The notes under the pieces: generated by a model
Told to the model about the DNA's origin: nothing
The model's database searches: none
The model's input: only the letters and a program-made list of their open reading frames with translations
From: Takashimella koratensis
Lineage: Eukaryota; Basidiomycota; Tremellomycetes; Trichosporonales; Tetragoniomycetaceae
Reading direction: 5' to 3'
DNA: 64,000 bases
Assembly (NCBI GenBank): GCA_003116875.1
Contig: BCKT01000001.1
Span: forward strand, 945,763-1,009,762
Program-made: the position numbers and the translations under genes
Shown here: piece after piece, positions 50,798 to 62,092 of the stretch
Layout of the letters: each line of letters starts with the position of its first letter
How positions within the stretch are numbered: position 1 is the stretch's first letter

Positions 50798-50798
<1 letters not shown>

Positions 50799-51470
50799 CC
50801 CATCAATCTCATCAACCCACCAACGTCACTGTCCCTACTCCATCTCGTCGGCTCCTAGCCGCCGCTGCGAGCGCTTAGTAAGATTATGTTCCGCCCCCTT
50901 TACCTCGTTCCGCGTTTCATATCGACCTTCCACTTGCTCTACCCGCTTTGTGGAGTGGAACGGGGGCCGACGTACGTGGATTACTGGGCCTGTGCTCAGC
51001 TACAATTCAGACACTCCTCGGTGCTCTCGGGCTCCGCCTTCGGCTTCTTTTCGCCACATTGCCACAAGACTCCACCACGAACACGAGGCTTCCAGTGTTG
51101 GTAATTGTTTGTCGGTGAGAGTCTATGTCTCTGACCTGACGACTATGCATGGTTGCACGTGTACAGACCTCGAGGTGGAATGATCCATGCGCTACATGAG
51201 ATGCAGCGAGAGGATGGGAAGAGCAAGCGCCTCCTTGGCGCTCGGGTGAGATCTCACCAGAAGCTTTTCACGTTTTGCGCTTAGATGAAACGAGAATGGC
51301 AAGGATGGTCCGATAGCTTCGGCGCTACAAGCGAAGGGGCGCGAGAGGCGTCAAAGGATCCGAACGCGATTGATTGAAAGGACCAATAACGGTTCAAAGG
51401 ATCCGGTTGGAGGTTGGATGCCTCGCTCGGAGGAGGGGAGAGGTTGGTTATTAATCAGCGAGAGACAGCA

Positions 51471-51495
51471 GGGGGGGGGGGGGGGGGGGGGGGGG
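51471..51495. repeat. Homopolymer G25
   Basis: Twenty-five consecutive G on the + strand; the same length as the C25 run at 2834-2858. Confidence 0.9.
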
Positions 51496-52316
51496 ATCGA
51501 GGGCAGGGATAAGATCGAGATCGCGATGAAGGTACCGTACTGATGAAGGCAGGGACGAGGGAAAATGAGGGGACAGAGGAGGGGACGGAACTAGATCAAA
51601 GGAAGGGGAGAGGGTCGGGCGGAACATGCGAGGATGAGAGAAAACGTGCGATCATAGCGGAGTGAAATGAAAGGCTGAGGAGGGCTTGGGGGGCACATGT
51701 GATCAGGTGGCGGCGGCTTGGTTCGAGCCCAAAGGATCGACAAGAACAAGCGCAAGGGATGAGGAAGATAACGACTAAAGATGCATGTGTTGCTCACGAA
51801 TGGATCTAGACACAGGTACCCAATGATCACGGAGGCACGAGGCCGACCATTTAGATGCACTAGTGCTCTCCCTCACCCTGCTCGCTGCGTCGGCCTTGGC
51901 CCGCTGGGATTACTCCCGTGCCTCGTAATGCCTTTGAGCTACTCGATACTCGGTCCATCAGACATCAGTGGAAAGCCACTAGTCAGGTGGCGGACAGGTG
52001 CATACAGTAGTGCCTCGAGGCCCCGTGGGTCATGTGTCTTGTCTCCTCTGATGATGGCTCGGACGAGTCCGAGCCCGGACCCGAGTCTAAGCGGAGGTAT
52101 GAACGTGGCCTGGCAACAAACACTCGGCTCTAGACTACCAACACCGCGCCCTCATCCTCTAGCTCTCCATACGGCAATCATATAATCACTGTAGCCGACG
52201 CAGCCGTTGACCAGCCTCGTTCCACTCTCGTCTCGGGTGGGTGGGGTTGGGTACAAGGGGAAAACACACATGTGTTATGACATGGAGGTATTGAAAATTA
52301 ATGAGTTGCTAAGAAA

Positions 52317-52358
52317 GCGGAAAAGGGCGTCGACATAGCGGAAAAGGGCGTCGACATA
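52317..52358. repeat. 21-bp perfect tandem duplication
   Basis: Unit beginning GCGGAAAAGGGCGTCGACAT and ending in A occurs at 52317-52337 and 52338-52358 without spacer. Confidence 0.9.
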
Positions 52359-52996
52359 TGATGAAAGGCTATGTGATTTACGCCGGTGCTCAGAATCGGG
52401 AACAGAGGGATCGAAACTAGCGCTGATCGATCGAGAGAATAGGTGAAGGGTACAGTAGGTACGTAGGTAGGTAGGTAGGTGGAAAAGTATCGAGTTATCG
52501 AATCGAGTCGAGTGAACGGGAAAGGGGGTATGGGGAACCGGAGGTGGGCCGGGAAGGTATGGTTCGTCGAAGCGCCAGGTTCGTCGATTGAACAATGTCT
52601 GTGTCTGTGAAGCGGAGGCGAAACGAGACCCACGACCGACTCGCGTCAAGGCCAGGCGGGTCGGCGAGGGTTAAAGCCGAGGGAGAAATATAGAGACAGC
52701 GAGAGAGAAGGGACGACGCGTGAAAGAGCCCAAAGGACAGTTACTGAGGGATGAGGTGTAGTGGTACTGTTTTTACTTTTGTTATTGAGCGTCGCAAGTG
52801 ACGTATCGCTTGGTCTCGGTGTCGGTGTCGGCGTCGGTGTCGGGAAGACTGGATACTTTTGAGTTTGTTTTTCGCCATTGGAAGAAGGGTAGTGCGGGAA
52901 GCTGTGGGTCGATATATGTACGTGCCGACGTAGACAGAGTTCGAAATGAATGCGATATCGACGTATGAGGCGAACAGATCCAGGGGACGAGACACC

Positions 52997-53020
52997 GGGG
53001 GGGAGGGGGGGGGGGGGGGG
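52997..53020. repeat. G-rich tract (G7-A-G16)
   Basis: Near-homopolymeric G tract on the + strand, about 550 bp past the ankyrin/CCCH stop codon. Confidence 0.85.
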
Positions 53021-53568
53021 CGATATCAACAAGAAAACGAAACAGAGACGATGCTGATAAGACACAGGGACTGCCCGGAAAATGATCCAAACATGGGGAG
53101 AAAAGTAAAATACCCAAATAGAAACAGGGAGAGAGGTGAAAAGGACACAAGAGGTGGGTGAGAGTAACCCCCGAATGCAGAGAATGAACATGAGTAGCTG
53201 AACGACAAACGACGGACGAACGGACGGATGAACTAAAGAAGTGACGCAGACCTAAAAAGGGAGAAAGGAGAGAGAGAGAGAGAGGAGAAAGACATGGTCG
53301 ACGACAACGATGAAGCCGAGGTGAAGCAAGGCGAAAACGAGGTGAGTGACAGGTACGATAAACTAATGCTGAAAGACCAAAGTAGGGAAGGGTAAGGTCG
53401 GCCGGGTATCTGCGAAAAGTCGAGCTAGCGAAGTAGCGCTAGAACCGAGGCGACGAGGCCATGAGGAGAAGACAAACATCGAGAAAGGTGGAGCGTCATA
53501 AGACACGAGACGACGAGGGGTGAGTTCGAAATCCACATGTGTCCTTGCTCAAGCCCAGGTCCCAGCGC

Positions 53569-56455
53569 TTAGGCCTTGAGGGCGACCGGCGCGGTCTCGA
53601 CGGGTGCGATGACGGCGGCTGCGGCGGTGGCTGCGGCGGCCGAGGCAAACGAGACGGGTCGCTGAGCCGGGGTGGAAGCAGGCGATTTGGCCACAGGGGT
53701 CGAGGCAGCAGTCGTAGCGGGGGCAGCAGCAGCCGGGGTGGGGGCGGCGGGCTTGGCCGACTCAGCCGGCGGGGCCGGGGACGGCGCCTTGGAGACGATG
53801 ACCGTGTCCGCTTCGGTGTCCGAGTCCATAGTGACGGTCGCCGCGTCGGTGGCCTCAGCAGTCGCGGGCTTGACGACGACCGGTCGAGGAGGAGCCGGCT
53901 CGCTCAAGACCTGCGCGGCAGTCTTGCCGCCCGCCATCGACCCCCAGTTGGGCTCCCTGCGCTCGCTCGAGGGCGTGTTGGTCGCGGCCGTGCTCGAGCC
54001 GTTCCCGTTCGGAGTCACGGTGCCTGTCGCAGCCCCAAGGGCGGGACCCGCGCCGACGCCGCCGTTAGCGAGAGCCGGGAAGTCGGCGGCGCCAGGGATA
54101 CGCTGAGCAGGCGCAGGCGTAGAGGCAGCGTTGGTTCCAGAGGATGAGTTGGTCCCTGCGCGGTGGTGGTTGTGGTGGCCGTTGGCGTTGGCGTGGTTCT
54201 GTCCCGCCTGGCCGTTGGCGTTAGCGTGGCCGTTCGGGGTGGTGCGCCTGTCCGGACCAGCCGAAGAAGAGCGGGAGACGTTCATCCCAGCGCCGGCGTT
54301 GCCGTTGGGGAACCGCTGAGCCGATCCATTTCGTCGTGGGCCGTTCCCGTTGGGCATCCCGTGTGCAAAGTGAGCGTGGCCGTTCGCAACGTGTTGCTGG
54401 GACGCAAACGACCCCGCGGGGGAGTGAGAGCGCGAGGCGTGGCCTGAAGCGTGGACCCTCGCGACACCGGGCTGCGACGCCGAGCGGACGATAGGCGGGA
54501 TAGGGGAGAAGGAGACGGGTTTAGCCGGGAGAGTACTAGTGCTGACGGTCGTAGGGGTCGTCGTTGCGCTGGTCGCTGCTGCGGGCGCGGGCTCGGGGAT
54601 AGTGGGGGCGGCGGCCTCAGCAGCCTTGTCAGTCTCCGCCTCGACGGGTGCGGCAGACTCGGGGATGGTCGCGGGGATAGCGTCCTCGGTCGGAACCTTG
54701 GCAAGGGGCGCAGTGGGGATACCGGCAGCGAGGGCGGCAGAGGCAGCGACCGTCTTGTTGACAAACTGCTGCTGGCGGAGCGCCGGGTCAAAGTGGCCGT
54801 TGGGCCCGCCCATCATGCGAACTTGCCGAGGACGAGTCGGCGCGGGGGGGATCACACCGCGGATCACGTCAGGGTGTCGACCTGGGAGATGTCAGCCAAA
54901 CTCTCAAATGACAAGATCGCTTGATGGCCCTGCCGATCCGTTCCATTAAGGTTTAGTACCAAACTCACAATCGTTACCCTCGGCATCGAGGTGGGGGAAC
55001 TTGCAGAACTCGCCGTTTCGGCACTTGCCCTCACGGAAGAAAGCGCAGGGCGGCGGGACACCGTCCTTCCACGTGCCGAGGTGGCTCGTCGACGGTCGGC
55101 CCGTGGGACCCCAGGGCTTGGCACCCGAGGGGCCCGAGAACGACGGCTTCTTGGCGTGCCCACTGGGTCCGCCGCCGACATTGGGGCCGGCAGGGTTGAA
55201 GGGCTTGCCAGCAAACTGACCAAAGCTCTGTCGGCGGGGCGCAAAGCCGTTGGCGACGCCAAACGGACCGGGAAGTGTTGGTGGCGAGGTAGCGAAGAAG
55301 TCGGATGGAAGGTGGGCCGACGGAGAGGCCATGAGCTGAGGCGACATCGGGGAGAGGCCGAATTGACCCGGAACGGTAGGTGGGGAGGAGAGGTAGTTGT
55401 CGCCCGAGGGAGCGGGGATGGGCTGGCCACCGGGGATAAAGGCAGGGGTGAGCGCAGAAGGGACGTGGCCGTTGATAGGAACGGGGACAGGACCAGGAGC
55501 GCTACCGTTGACGGCGTCTGACGACTCGCCGACCTGTTGACCCTCGGGAACAGAGAACTCGGGAGGATAAAAGGGCGCTCCGCCGTTCTGGTATGGCACA
55601 AAGCCCTCGGGACCGGGGGCGAATTGTGAGTAGAAAGCCGGGACGCCAGCGGCACCGACACCAGGGCCACCTGGTGCGGCCGCTGTTGGGCGAGTAGGGT
55701 GGTAGAAGACGCAAGCGGCACCGTATTTGCAGTTGGGGAAGTTGCGGCAAGGGATGGTTTTGGCAACATCGGCGGGCGGGAGGTTGGATGGCGAGGGAGC
55801 ACCGTTAGCGGCGATACCGGGGGCGCCGGGTTGACCTGGGATGCCGTTGGGTCCCGGGCCCCCGAGCGGGGAAGAGCCATCAGGACGCATCCCGAACATG
55901 GGTCGCTGTTGGCCCTGGGCGTCGGGGTAGAATCCTGGTTGCGGGTAGAAGTGTGGTGGAACTCCCATGCCGGCACCGAGGAAAGGAGGGGGAGGCATCC
56001 CGTAGATTGGTTGCGGGTAGAGGACAGAGAGCATGATGGGATCGTTGGTGAGTCCCGGAGGAGGGACGATAGCGCCTGCGTTCAACAACTCGCGAACAAT
56101 GTCAACGTGGCCATTCTGGATGGCGAGGACGATAGGGGTGCAGCCAGTAGTGATGTCTGCGACAAGGTCAGCTTGAGTACGAGCGAGGAGCAAGGGGAAG
56201 ATTTGCCAAGGGGGAAAAGCAGAGGAGAAGGGAAGGTTTGGAAGGAGGAGAACAAAGTTAGACCGCAAACTCACCAATCGTCTCGAGAGCCTCTCCGCGG
56301 GACAAGGCAGCACGGAGGTCGTCGACGTTACCCTCGGCGCAAGCACGATGCAGTTCTGGCTGCTGCGGGGCGGTCATGGGGACGCCGTTCTCAATGGGCG
56401 CAGCGTGCTCAGCGGCAGAGTGGTCGGCGACAACCGGGTGGGAGACGTCGGACAT
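53569..56455 (-). CDS. Ankyrin-repeat CCCH zinc-finger RNA-binding-type protein
   Basis: Exons 56455-56275, 56156-54969, 54881-53569; 893 aa. N-terminal ankyrin repeats cover about 30-95 (ELHRACAEGNVDDLRAALSR; TPIVLAIQNGHVDIVRELLN). Two CCCH fingers follow: C198-x5-C204-x5-C210-x3-H214 and C431-x7-C439-x5-C445-x3-H449, separated by a Pro/Gly-rich linker with many FYPQPG-type motifs. After the second intron the C-terminal 437 residues are Ala/Pro/Thr/Ser-rich, with Asn-Gly-His-Ala repeats near the middle. CCCH fingers of this kind bind RNA, and ankyrin-plus-CCCH architecture suggests post-transcriptional control; target unknown. Both splice junctions keep phase, and exon 2 to 3 joins GNDC to RHPDV right after finger 2. 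Confidence 0.88.
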
Positions 56456-57705
56456 GGTGGATTGAGACGAGGATATATCACAATGCGGACCTCTGACACG
56501 AGCGGTTCGCAGGTTGGCAGAGCGACGAGAAGGAGCAGAGCAGCAGCGGTAGCGCTGACAGATGGGAGAGAGGATGAGGATGAGAGGGAAGTCGTTAAGA
56601 TTTATAAAAGGTGAAGGGGTAGTCGGACGCAGGGGTTAAAGTGCGAAGAGATTTTTTCAGAGTTTCGACGAGCGAGACCGGTGCGAATGAACAAGTGAAG
56701 CGAGCCGGAAAAACGAAGTGCGAGCAGACGGAGACGGGATGCTAGATGCGAGGGAGAGCAAGGATGCAGGGGGAAAGGGCGCTGGAGAGAGAGGCCTAGA
56801 GGAGGTTGATGCAGGTTGATGCAGGTCGTGGGGTCGTTTGTTGTTCTTGATGCTCGATGCTCCTTTCCCTTTTGGCTGGTATAAATTTTGGCCGATTTCG
56901 ACTTTTTTTTTTTTTTTTTTTTCTTTCTTTTTTCTCTTTCGTGGGGACGGACGGAGGGTTGATGGCCAGGGCGGAAGAGGGTGACTACGCTGTGGCAGGG
57001 TATGGGTCGGAAGGGTGTGTGGATGGGATGAAGAGGCAGGATGGGATCGTGCTCAGGTCTGTCGTCAATGAAGAGAGAGACAGAGTGCGATGGGGTCAAG
57101 GTTGGGGTGAGAATGAGAGAAGAAAAGAGCGAGGATGAAAAGAGGTAGCGGTGGAGGGAGGGAAGGAGGAGGTAAATGAAAAGAGCAACGACGCCAAAGG
57201 GACGGAGCTCAACGGACCAGGACAAGGATGCCGCACGGCTAGGGCTAAGGGAAAAAAAGAAAGTACCGTAAGGTTTGTAGTATACGGTACGTGCATACAA
57301 GAGTAGGTCTAGATGCATTCATACATGTACGCTCGCATGGGAGCCGCGTACATCAGCACTGTCTAACATAGAGGCAGAGGGGCCAGAGTTACAGTACCCA
57401 GCCCTCGCTCGCCCTTTTTTCGCCTCCTGGCTGAGAGACTGTTTTTTCGCCGTGGAAACAGACGGAATTTTGCAAATCAGGACAATGCAAAGCCAGCAAA
57501 ATAATTCCGCGTGCCGTGCTGCCCCGCATGCTCATGCTTACCCGGATGTACACTCGTCGTACTTCCACCACCGTACCCATAGATCTCTTCTCTCTTCATT
57601 ACCCCTCGTCCTTGTCCACGCCCCCCCTTTACCCCGGTCGGCTTTCGGCAACCTGCATCTTGGAGTTGCATCTTGCATGTCCAGCATCCCTCCGCACAGC
57701 CCACT
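56456..57705. other. Divergent promoter region, ankyrin/CCCH gene and PCD gene
   Basis: 1.25 kb. The left part is GA-rich on the + strand (leader of the minus-strand gene), with a T20 run at 56903-56922. Frames on the minus strand here are biased leader sequence. Confidence 0.5.
56903..56922. repeat. Homopolymer T20
   Basis: Twenty consecutive T on the + strand, about 450 bp upstream of the ankyrin/CCCH start. Confidence 0.9.
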
Positions 57706-58615
57706 ATGAGCTCGACACAGATCCTCCACAGTAGATTCACTCCATTTGCCTGCGCCGTCGCATCCTCATCCCGGCACAGGCTCGCACTCTCCCGCCCTCT
57801 CGCCAACTTGCGCCAGTCTCCTCGCTTTCAGGCCACTCCCGCCTCCTCTCTGCCCTTCACTCACCAGCGCGCCTTCACCACACCTTCTTCAGCCTCTTCC
57901 TCATCTTCCACTCCTCCCCAACCCAGCCCATCCCCTCCTCGCCGACCATCGCCTTACCGTATCCCCCACCTATCCACTTTCCTCTCCCGATTTGCCCCTC
58001 TCCACGTCGTAGGCTGGCGTCTCGACGACCTTCCACCTGCGCCAACAATCGAGCCCACCAATGAGCCCAACGAAACGCTCAGAGAGACAGTGGCCTCGAC
58101 AACTTTGAGTAAGCCTGTGGAAGTGAATGGTGCGGATTTACAGGGAAGAAGGATGGTCCGGCAGTGGGCGTTTGAACCGGACAAGGAAGGTTGGACGCAA
58201 CTTGTCGCTCTTTTCGATGGCATTAGTAAAATCGTGCACGAAGAAGATGTGAGTTGGTCTTGCCTTGGACTCGGATCTTCGTCTTTTGTCTCTCTGGTTG
58301 AACGGTCCGTTTTGTGCTCATTGAACCCAGCATCACCCGACCATCCTCGTCGCTCCATCCTCCGATGTCCCAAGTACCACCTCAGTCCTCACCCAACCAG
58401 GCGTGACTTCCGATCCAACGCAACCATTCTCTTCCTCCCCGGGTCCCAGCTACATCCTCCATCTCTCTACATATACACATACACCACTCCCACCGCTCGC
58501 TTACACCGATACCAGCGGCCGCCGGATTGAGTTGGTCGGCAAGCCCAAGGGAGGAGTCACGGGCAAAGACCTGAAACTTGCGGAGAGGATCGAAGAGCTG
58601 TGTCGGACATTGTGA
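57706..58615 (+). CDS. Pterin-4a-carbinolamine dehydratase-like, with mitochondrial-type N-terminus
   Basis: Exons 57706-58248 and 58331-58615; 275 aa. PCD dehydrates 4a-hydroxytetrahydropterin. The core is in the second half: VRQWAFEPDKEGWTQLVALFDGISKIVHEED, then H182-H183-P184 straight after the intron, a later HLSTYTHT strand, and GGVTGKDLKLAERIEEL at the end; these are the family's HHP, T-H and G-x-T-x-x-D-x-x-L-A motifs. Usual PCDs are about 100 residues. Here the first 100 residues are Arg/Ser-rich with few acids, like a mitochondrial presequence plus linker, and about 30 extra Ser/Pro residues split the core after HHP. Whether the enzyme is active cannot be told from sequence. The 3' end faces the E2 gene. 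Confidence 0.82.
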
Positions 58616-58788
58616 CAAGAGTCCAAAATGGTCAATGAGCATCAAACAACTGTAGCGAATAGGTATTGCATAGTGTTGGAGACGAAGGACATTGATACAG
58701 CATGAACAGGAGTCGCGCGAGAGAGTATGCCAAATAAGGAGGTTGCGATATCGTGAAAAGGATCGTCTAAGAAATGATGGCGAAAGGA

Positions 58789-59790
58789 TTACACGGCGTA
58801 CTAGAGGCTCTTGTCAGCGATATTTCATACAAGGTGGGACTGAAATCTCACCTTGGACGTATACTCTGAGGCCTTCTTCTCAAAGGCCTTGCGGTCTGAA
58901 CGGTACAAGTCCGCCTGATCCATGTTAGCTAGGTAACGCACACGTCAGAACCATGACAGCTGTACGTCAAACGTACGATAGAGGTAACGAGCGGATCGTC
59001 TGGGTTGGGAGTCTCGAGCAGGTCGTAGAGGGATAATAAAACTGGGCGATGCGAGTAAGCGAGTGTGACTTGATATCTCGTAGCGGCAAGGACTGAAGGG
59101 GATATTGAAAATAACTACTCACTCATGCTCATCTTGGTCGATGGTTTCCACGAATCCGATTTGAGCAGCGCCATACAGATGCTGAATTAATTAGCAGGGT
59201 TAGAATCATTATCATTAGACCTCCAGACTCACTTGCCATCGCTGTCGACGTTAGGGTGGTAGACTTTCGTCTTGAATGTGACCTGTGATAGGTTTCATTA
59301 GCGACCTGTCACGATGTGTATTGATGCAATGACGGTTTCGACTGGTCGCCAGGGTGCAAATGGGGCACGGAGGCTATCAAGTATATTAGGATGAAGACTC
59401 ACTGTTGGTGGTTTGAACGGAAACTCGGTCGCAAAGTTTACTTGCAAAACAAACTTGCCGCGAGCGTATGGTGTCATTGGCTAGAGCAGGGTTAGTATTA
59501 GCTCAGAGCAGGATCAATACGTTTGGCGAGTAGAGATGGGAATCGGGGAGTACATCATTAAGATAGTGTTCGCAGCACACTCACAGGCCCAGAAATCGTG
59601 ACGGTCCATAGCAGCATATTGCCCTCGTCCGGAACGACGGTGATATTGGCCAATGGCTCGCTGGACAGCTCGCCAAGCTCCTGCGCTCGGTTGTCAGTAC
59701 GCATACAGTTATGTGATTAGTTTTGAGAAGGAAAGGGGGATATGAGCGCTTACAAACCTTTTGGATCCTCCTCACTGCTGTGGAAGACAT
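58789..59790 (-). CDS. Ubiquitin-conjugating enzyme E2
   Basis: Eight exons: 59790-59758, 59680-59585, 59480-59403, 59282-59233, 59181-59123, 59041-58977, 58914-58852, 58800-58789; 151 aa, a minimal UBC fold. The chain begins MSSTAVRRIQKELGELSSEP; FPFKPPTVTFKTKVYHPNVD precedes the active-site C88 (DGNICMALLKSDSW). The KPSTKM segment after the Cys recalls UBE2L3, while PNPDDPLV and the KYAV C-terminus recall Ubc4/UBE2D, so I do not name a subtype. It carries ubiquitin from E1 to E3. Exon 1 ends at an unusual GTTTGT donor and exon 8 has just 12 bp, coding Tyr-Ala-Val-stop. All phases agree. Confidence 0.93.
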
Positions 59791-61166
59791 TCCGGAGCTG
59801 TTGGTGAGGGTGGGTAAGATGCAGTGAACAAAAGAATCAATCATGGTGACGGCATCAAGCGATATCGTAGTTGGTCAGGGGTTTGCTACCTTGCACGACC
59901 GGAGAGAAGGGTTGTGGTGTGGAGCAATTCTTGTCCGCGCAGCCAAGTGCAGCCTCTGTTGACTGCGAGCGGGTACTGGGGGGCATTGCTGCATCCATCC
60001 AAGCATCGGCACTGCTCAGGACTCTCCCCGTCTAATACACAATGCCAAGCCGCGCAGTCAAGGATAGTGTAATGTTGTCCCTTTGTCTCTCTGCATACCA
60101 CGAATTACAATTCGTATCTTAGACTGCACCTCGTAACTGCTTGCTTGGGCGATTTCCGTGAATAGGGGGATAATCTGCCCGTCATCGCAGGCAGATCTCT
60201 TGCCCACCCTCCCAGGGCTGCCGATCCCCGTCCCAAGAATTCGACCAAGTGGCGTCAGCTAAGCGAGGGAGGGACCAGGCGCCCGACTCAAGGCATGAGT
60301 CTCTGAGCTGAGCCTGCGTCGGCACCCCAGAGTAGACGCCAGAGCCCAGCGTACGGCGTGATCGTTGAGCAGAGGCAGTCTTCATTCAGGTGGGGGAGGG
60401 ACGGGGTGGTGGTTTATTTTGGAGCACTCGTCATTTACCTCAGGGTTCAGAACTACACCAGCGTACTACGTTTACATCTCTCCGTCTCTCTCTCCGCGCC
60501 TGGGTCCAGCATGAATGCAATAGTGCGTGCCGGCAAGCTCCCTGCAGAGGTCTAGGACCTGAGCATCGTCGTTGCCGCGGAGGTCCGAGAAGCGAGGAGA
60601 GAGCCCAAGCGACAAGGTTTGGTTGGGTCCACCGAGAGGTGGGGGGTTAGGTTGGGTCGTCTCGTCGGTGGTTGATTCGGGCGCCGCGGGAATTTACATA
60701 CAGTTGGTCCACAGGGGCAGGAGGCTGAAGCCACCCACCTCAGAGCATTGAACACCTGCTCACTACCTCCGGCGTAACCCTCAAACTCATCCATCCCATC
60801 GACCTCATCTCTCATCTCTCCATCGCCAAATCGTCATCCACACAACTCTTCAACCCACTTTCTCACCTAAATCTGTGTATAATCCGACTCGTCGACCGTG
60901 GATATCTCAGCCAAACCTTGGTCGCGCGGCATCGCACATCCCCGACGACCCGATCTCACCATCTCATCCCCAATATCGTGTGCATACAATCGCACGCGCC
61001 AATCCTCACTCTCATCTGACCCGCTCACCCCATCGACACCACGTTGTACACTCCCTCCGCCCTACCGATCTCCGTGGGGGGGCGAGGAACTGCTGTGTCT
61101 ACTACCACCCGCGATTAATCAAACAGCAAGCACAGCACCGACGGCGTCGTCTGCTCAATCTACACG

Positions 61167-61461
61167 ATGCCGGGCCTGGGCCTCGGCGAGGCCACAGGGT
61201 CGACCTCGTTAACGAGCCGACTCTCTGCCTTGACCATGTCGAATCATAACAGAGATTACAGCGGAACGAGTATCGACCGCTCACCGTCTCTATCAACGCT
61301 GAACGTCGCTGGCCCTAGCTCGGGAGGGTTGAGTGCAGGTACCGGTACAGGACCAGGAGCAGGAGCTGGGGCCGCAGCCAAGCTCGATGCGTTACGGAAT
61401 CGGATGAACTCGATCACCAAGTCGACCGACGTCGAAGCAAAGTACGATGTAGTGATGGACT
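61167..61461 (+). CDS. Possible exon: Ser/Gly-rich N-terminus ending at a GTGAGT donor
   Basis: Open frame from an ATG, 98 codons plus one base, ending ...KYDVVMD and a GTGAGT donor. It includes SRLSALTMSNHNRDYS, a Gly/Ala run and a helical KLDALRNRMNSITKS. It could be (a) an upstream first exon of the ankyrin gene, since splicing to an acceptor at 62303 keeps phase and joins VVMD to FPNLELHSAAASG, with an 842-bp intron; or (b) a short separate gene. The TATAAA box at 61916-61921 argues for a second promoter within that intron or for two genes. Confidence 0.4.
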
Positions 61462-61915
61462 GTGAGTAGGATCGGGCTGTAGTGATGTTGTCTGAGTGGG
61501 CTGGGATCAAAGGTGGACTCCGGGACCCTCCGGAAGACAAGGGCCGGTAGCCGGTGGTTGTGATGGAGCAAAGGGAGCGAGGACGGGGTGCATCGCTGCA
61601 ATCAAGGATCCATCCGCGAGCAACGGGCTAGAAGGGATGGAGGTAGAGAGGGAGAGAGGCAGAGCGGAGCACGAGGCGGAGTGCAGAGCAAAGAGCAAGG
61701 AAAGAACTGGCGTCTCCTTTGATCGTGTGAGACGTCGACAGCTCGCCGCTGCCCATCCATCACTTGCATCGTGGTCGCCTCGAGCTCAAGTACATCACCT
61801 ACCAATCCACACCAGCCACCATCGCCGATCCACAGACATCCCCCGTTCCCAATCCCCCATTGTCCCCTGCCTCACCCTTGCCACCACCACCCACTCCTCA
61901 CATCAGCTGCCTGTG

Positions 61916-61921
61916 TATAAA
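61916..61921 (+). promoter_or_regulatory. TATA box upstream of the ankyrin gene
   Basis: TATAAA, 172 bp before the ATG at 62093, with a pyrimidine-rich leader after it. Confidence 0.5.
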
Positions 61922-62092
61922 GCCTTGCCGAGACGCAGTGGCCAACTATCCCAACACCAGCAGCAGCTTGACTCCCCCATCTCATTACATTCATCCTTGG
62001 ACCTCACCTTGCTCTGTTCTTTCTCAAGCCCTCTCGTCTTGCCGATTGCCTTCTGCTTGTCTTTGTCATCACCCATCGCGAATGTCGCTGAC

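Larger units (their letters stand above)
48155..53568. other. 5.4-kb gene-poor, repeat-rich region
   Basis: No gene can be supported firmly. On the minus strand, 49480-48960 reads as a Ser/Thr/Pro-rich frame that includes PTFEQLLPHRHTPSQ and ends QQTLRTLSLVTQ at a GTGAGC donor; it may be part of a spliced low-complexity protein, but I could not find its start or close its end in phase. The rest holds simple repeats: (ATCA)9, G25, a 21-bp tandem duplication, GTAG units at about 52457-52481, and a G7-A-G16 tract. The right end is the 3' side of the ankyrin/CCCH gene. Confidence 0.4.
59791..62092. other. Region between divergent E2 and ankyrin genes
   Basis: 2.3 kb. The left part shows no gene. 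A possible coding exon lies at 61167-61461 (see separate entry). A TATAAA element at 61916-61921 and a CT-rich leader precede the ankyrin gene. Confidence 0.45.

Noticed and set aside
51716..51733. GGTTCGAGCCC, like a tRNA B box
   Set aside because: No A box in the preceding 60 bp and no acceptor stem pairing.
56602..57318. 238-codon open frame on the minus strand
   Set aside because: Low-complexity leader of the ankyrin/CCCH gene, including a lysine run from the T20 tract; no splice or domain support.
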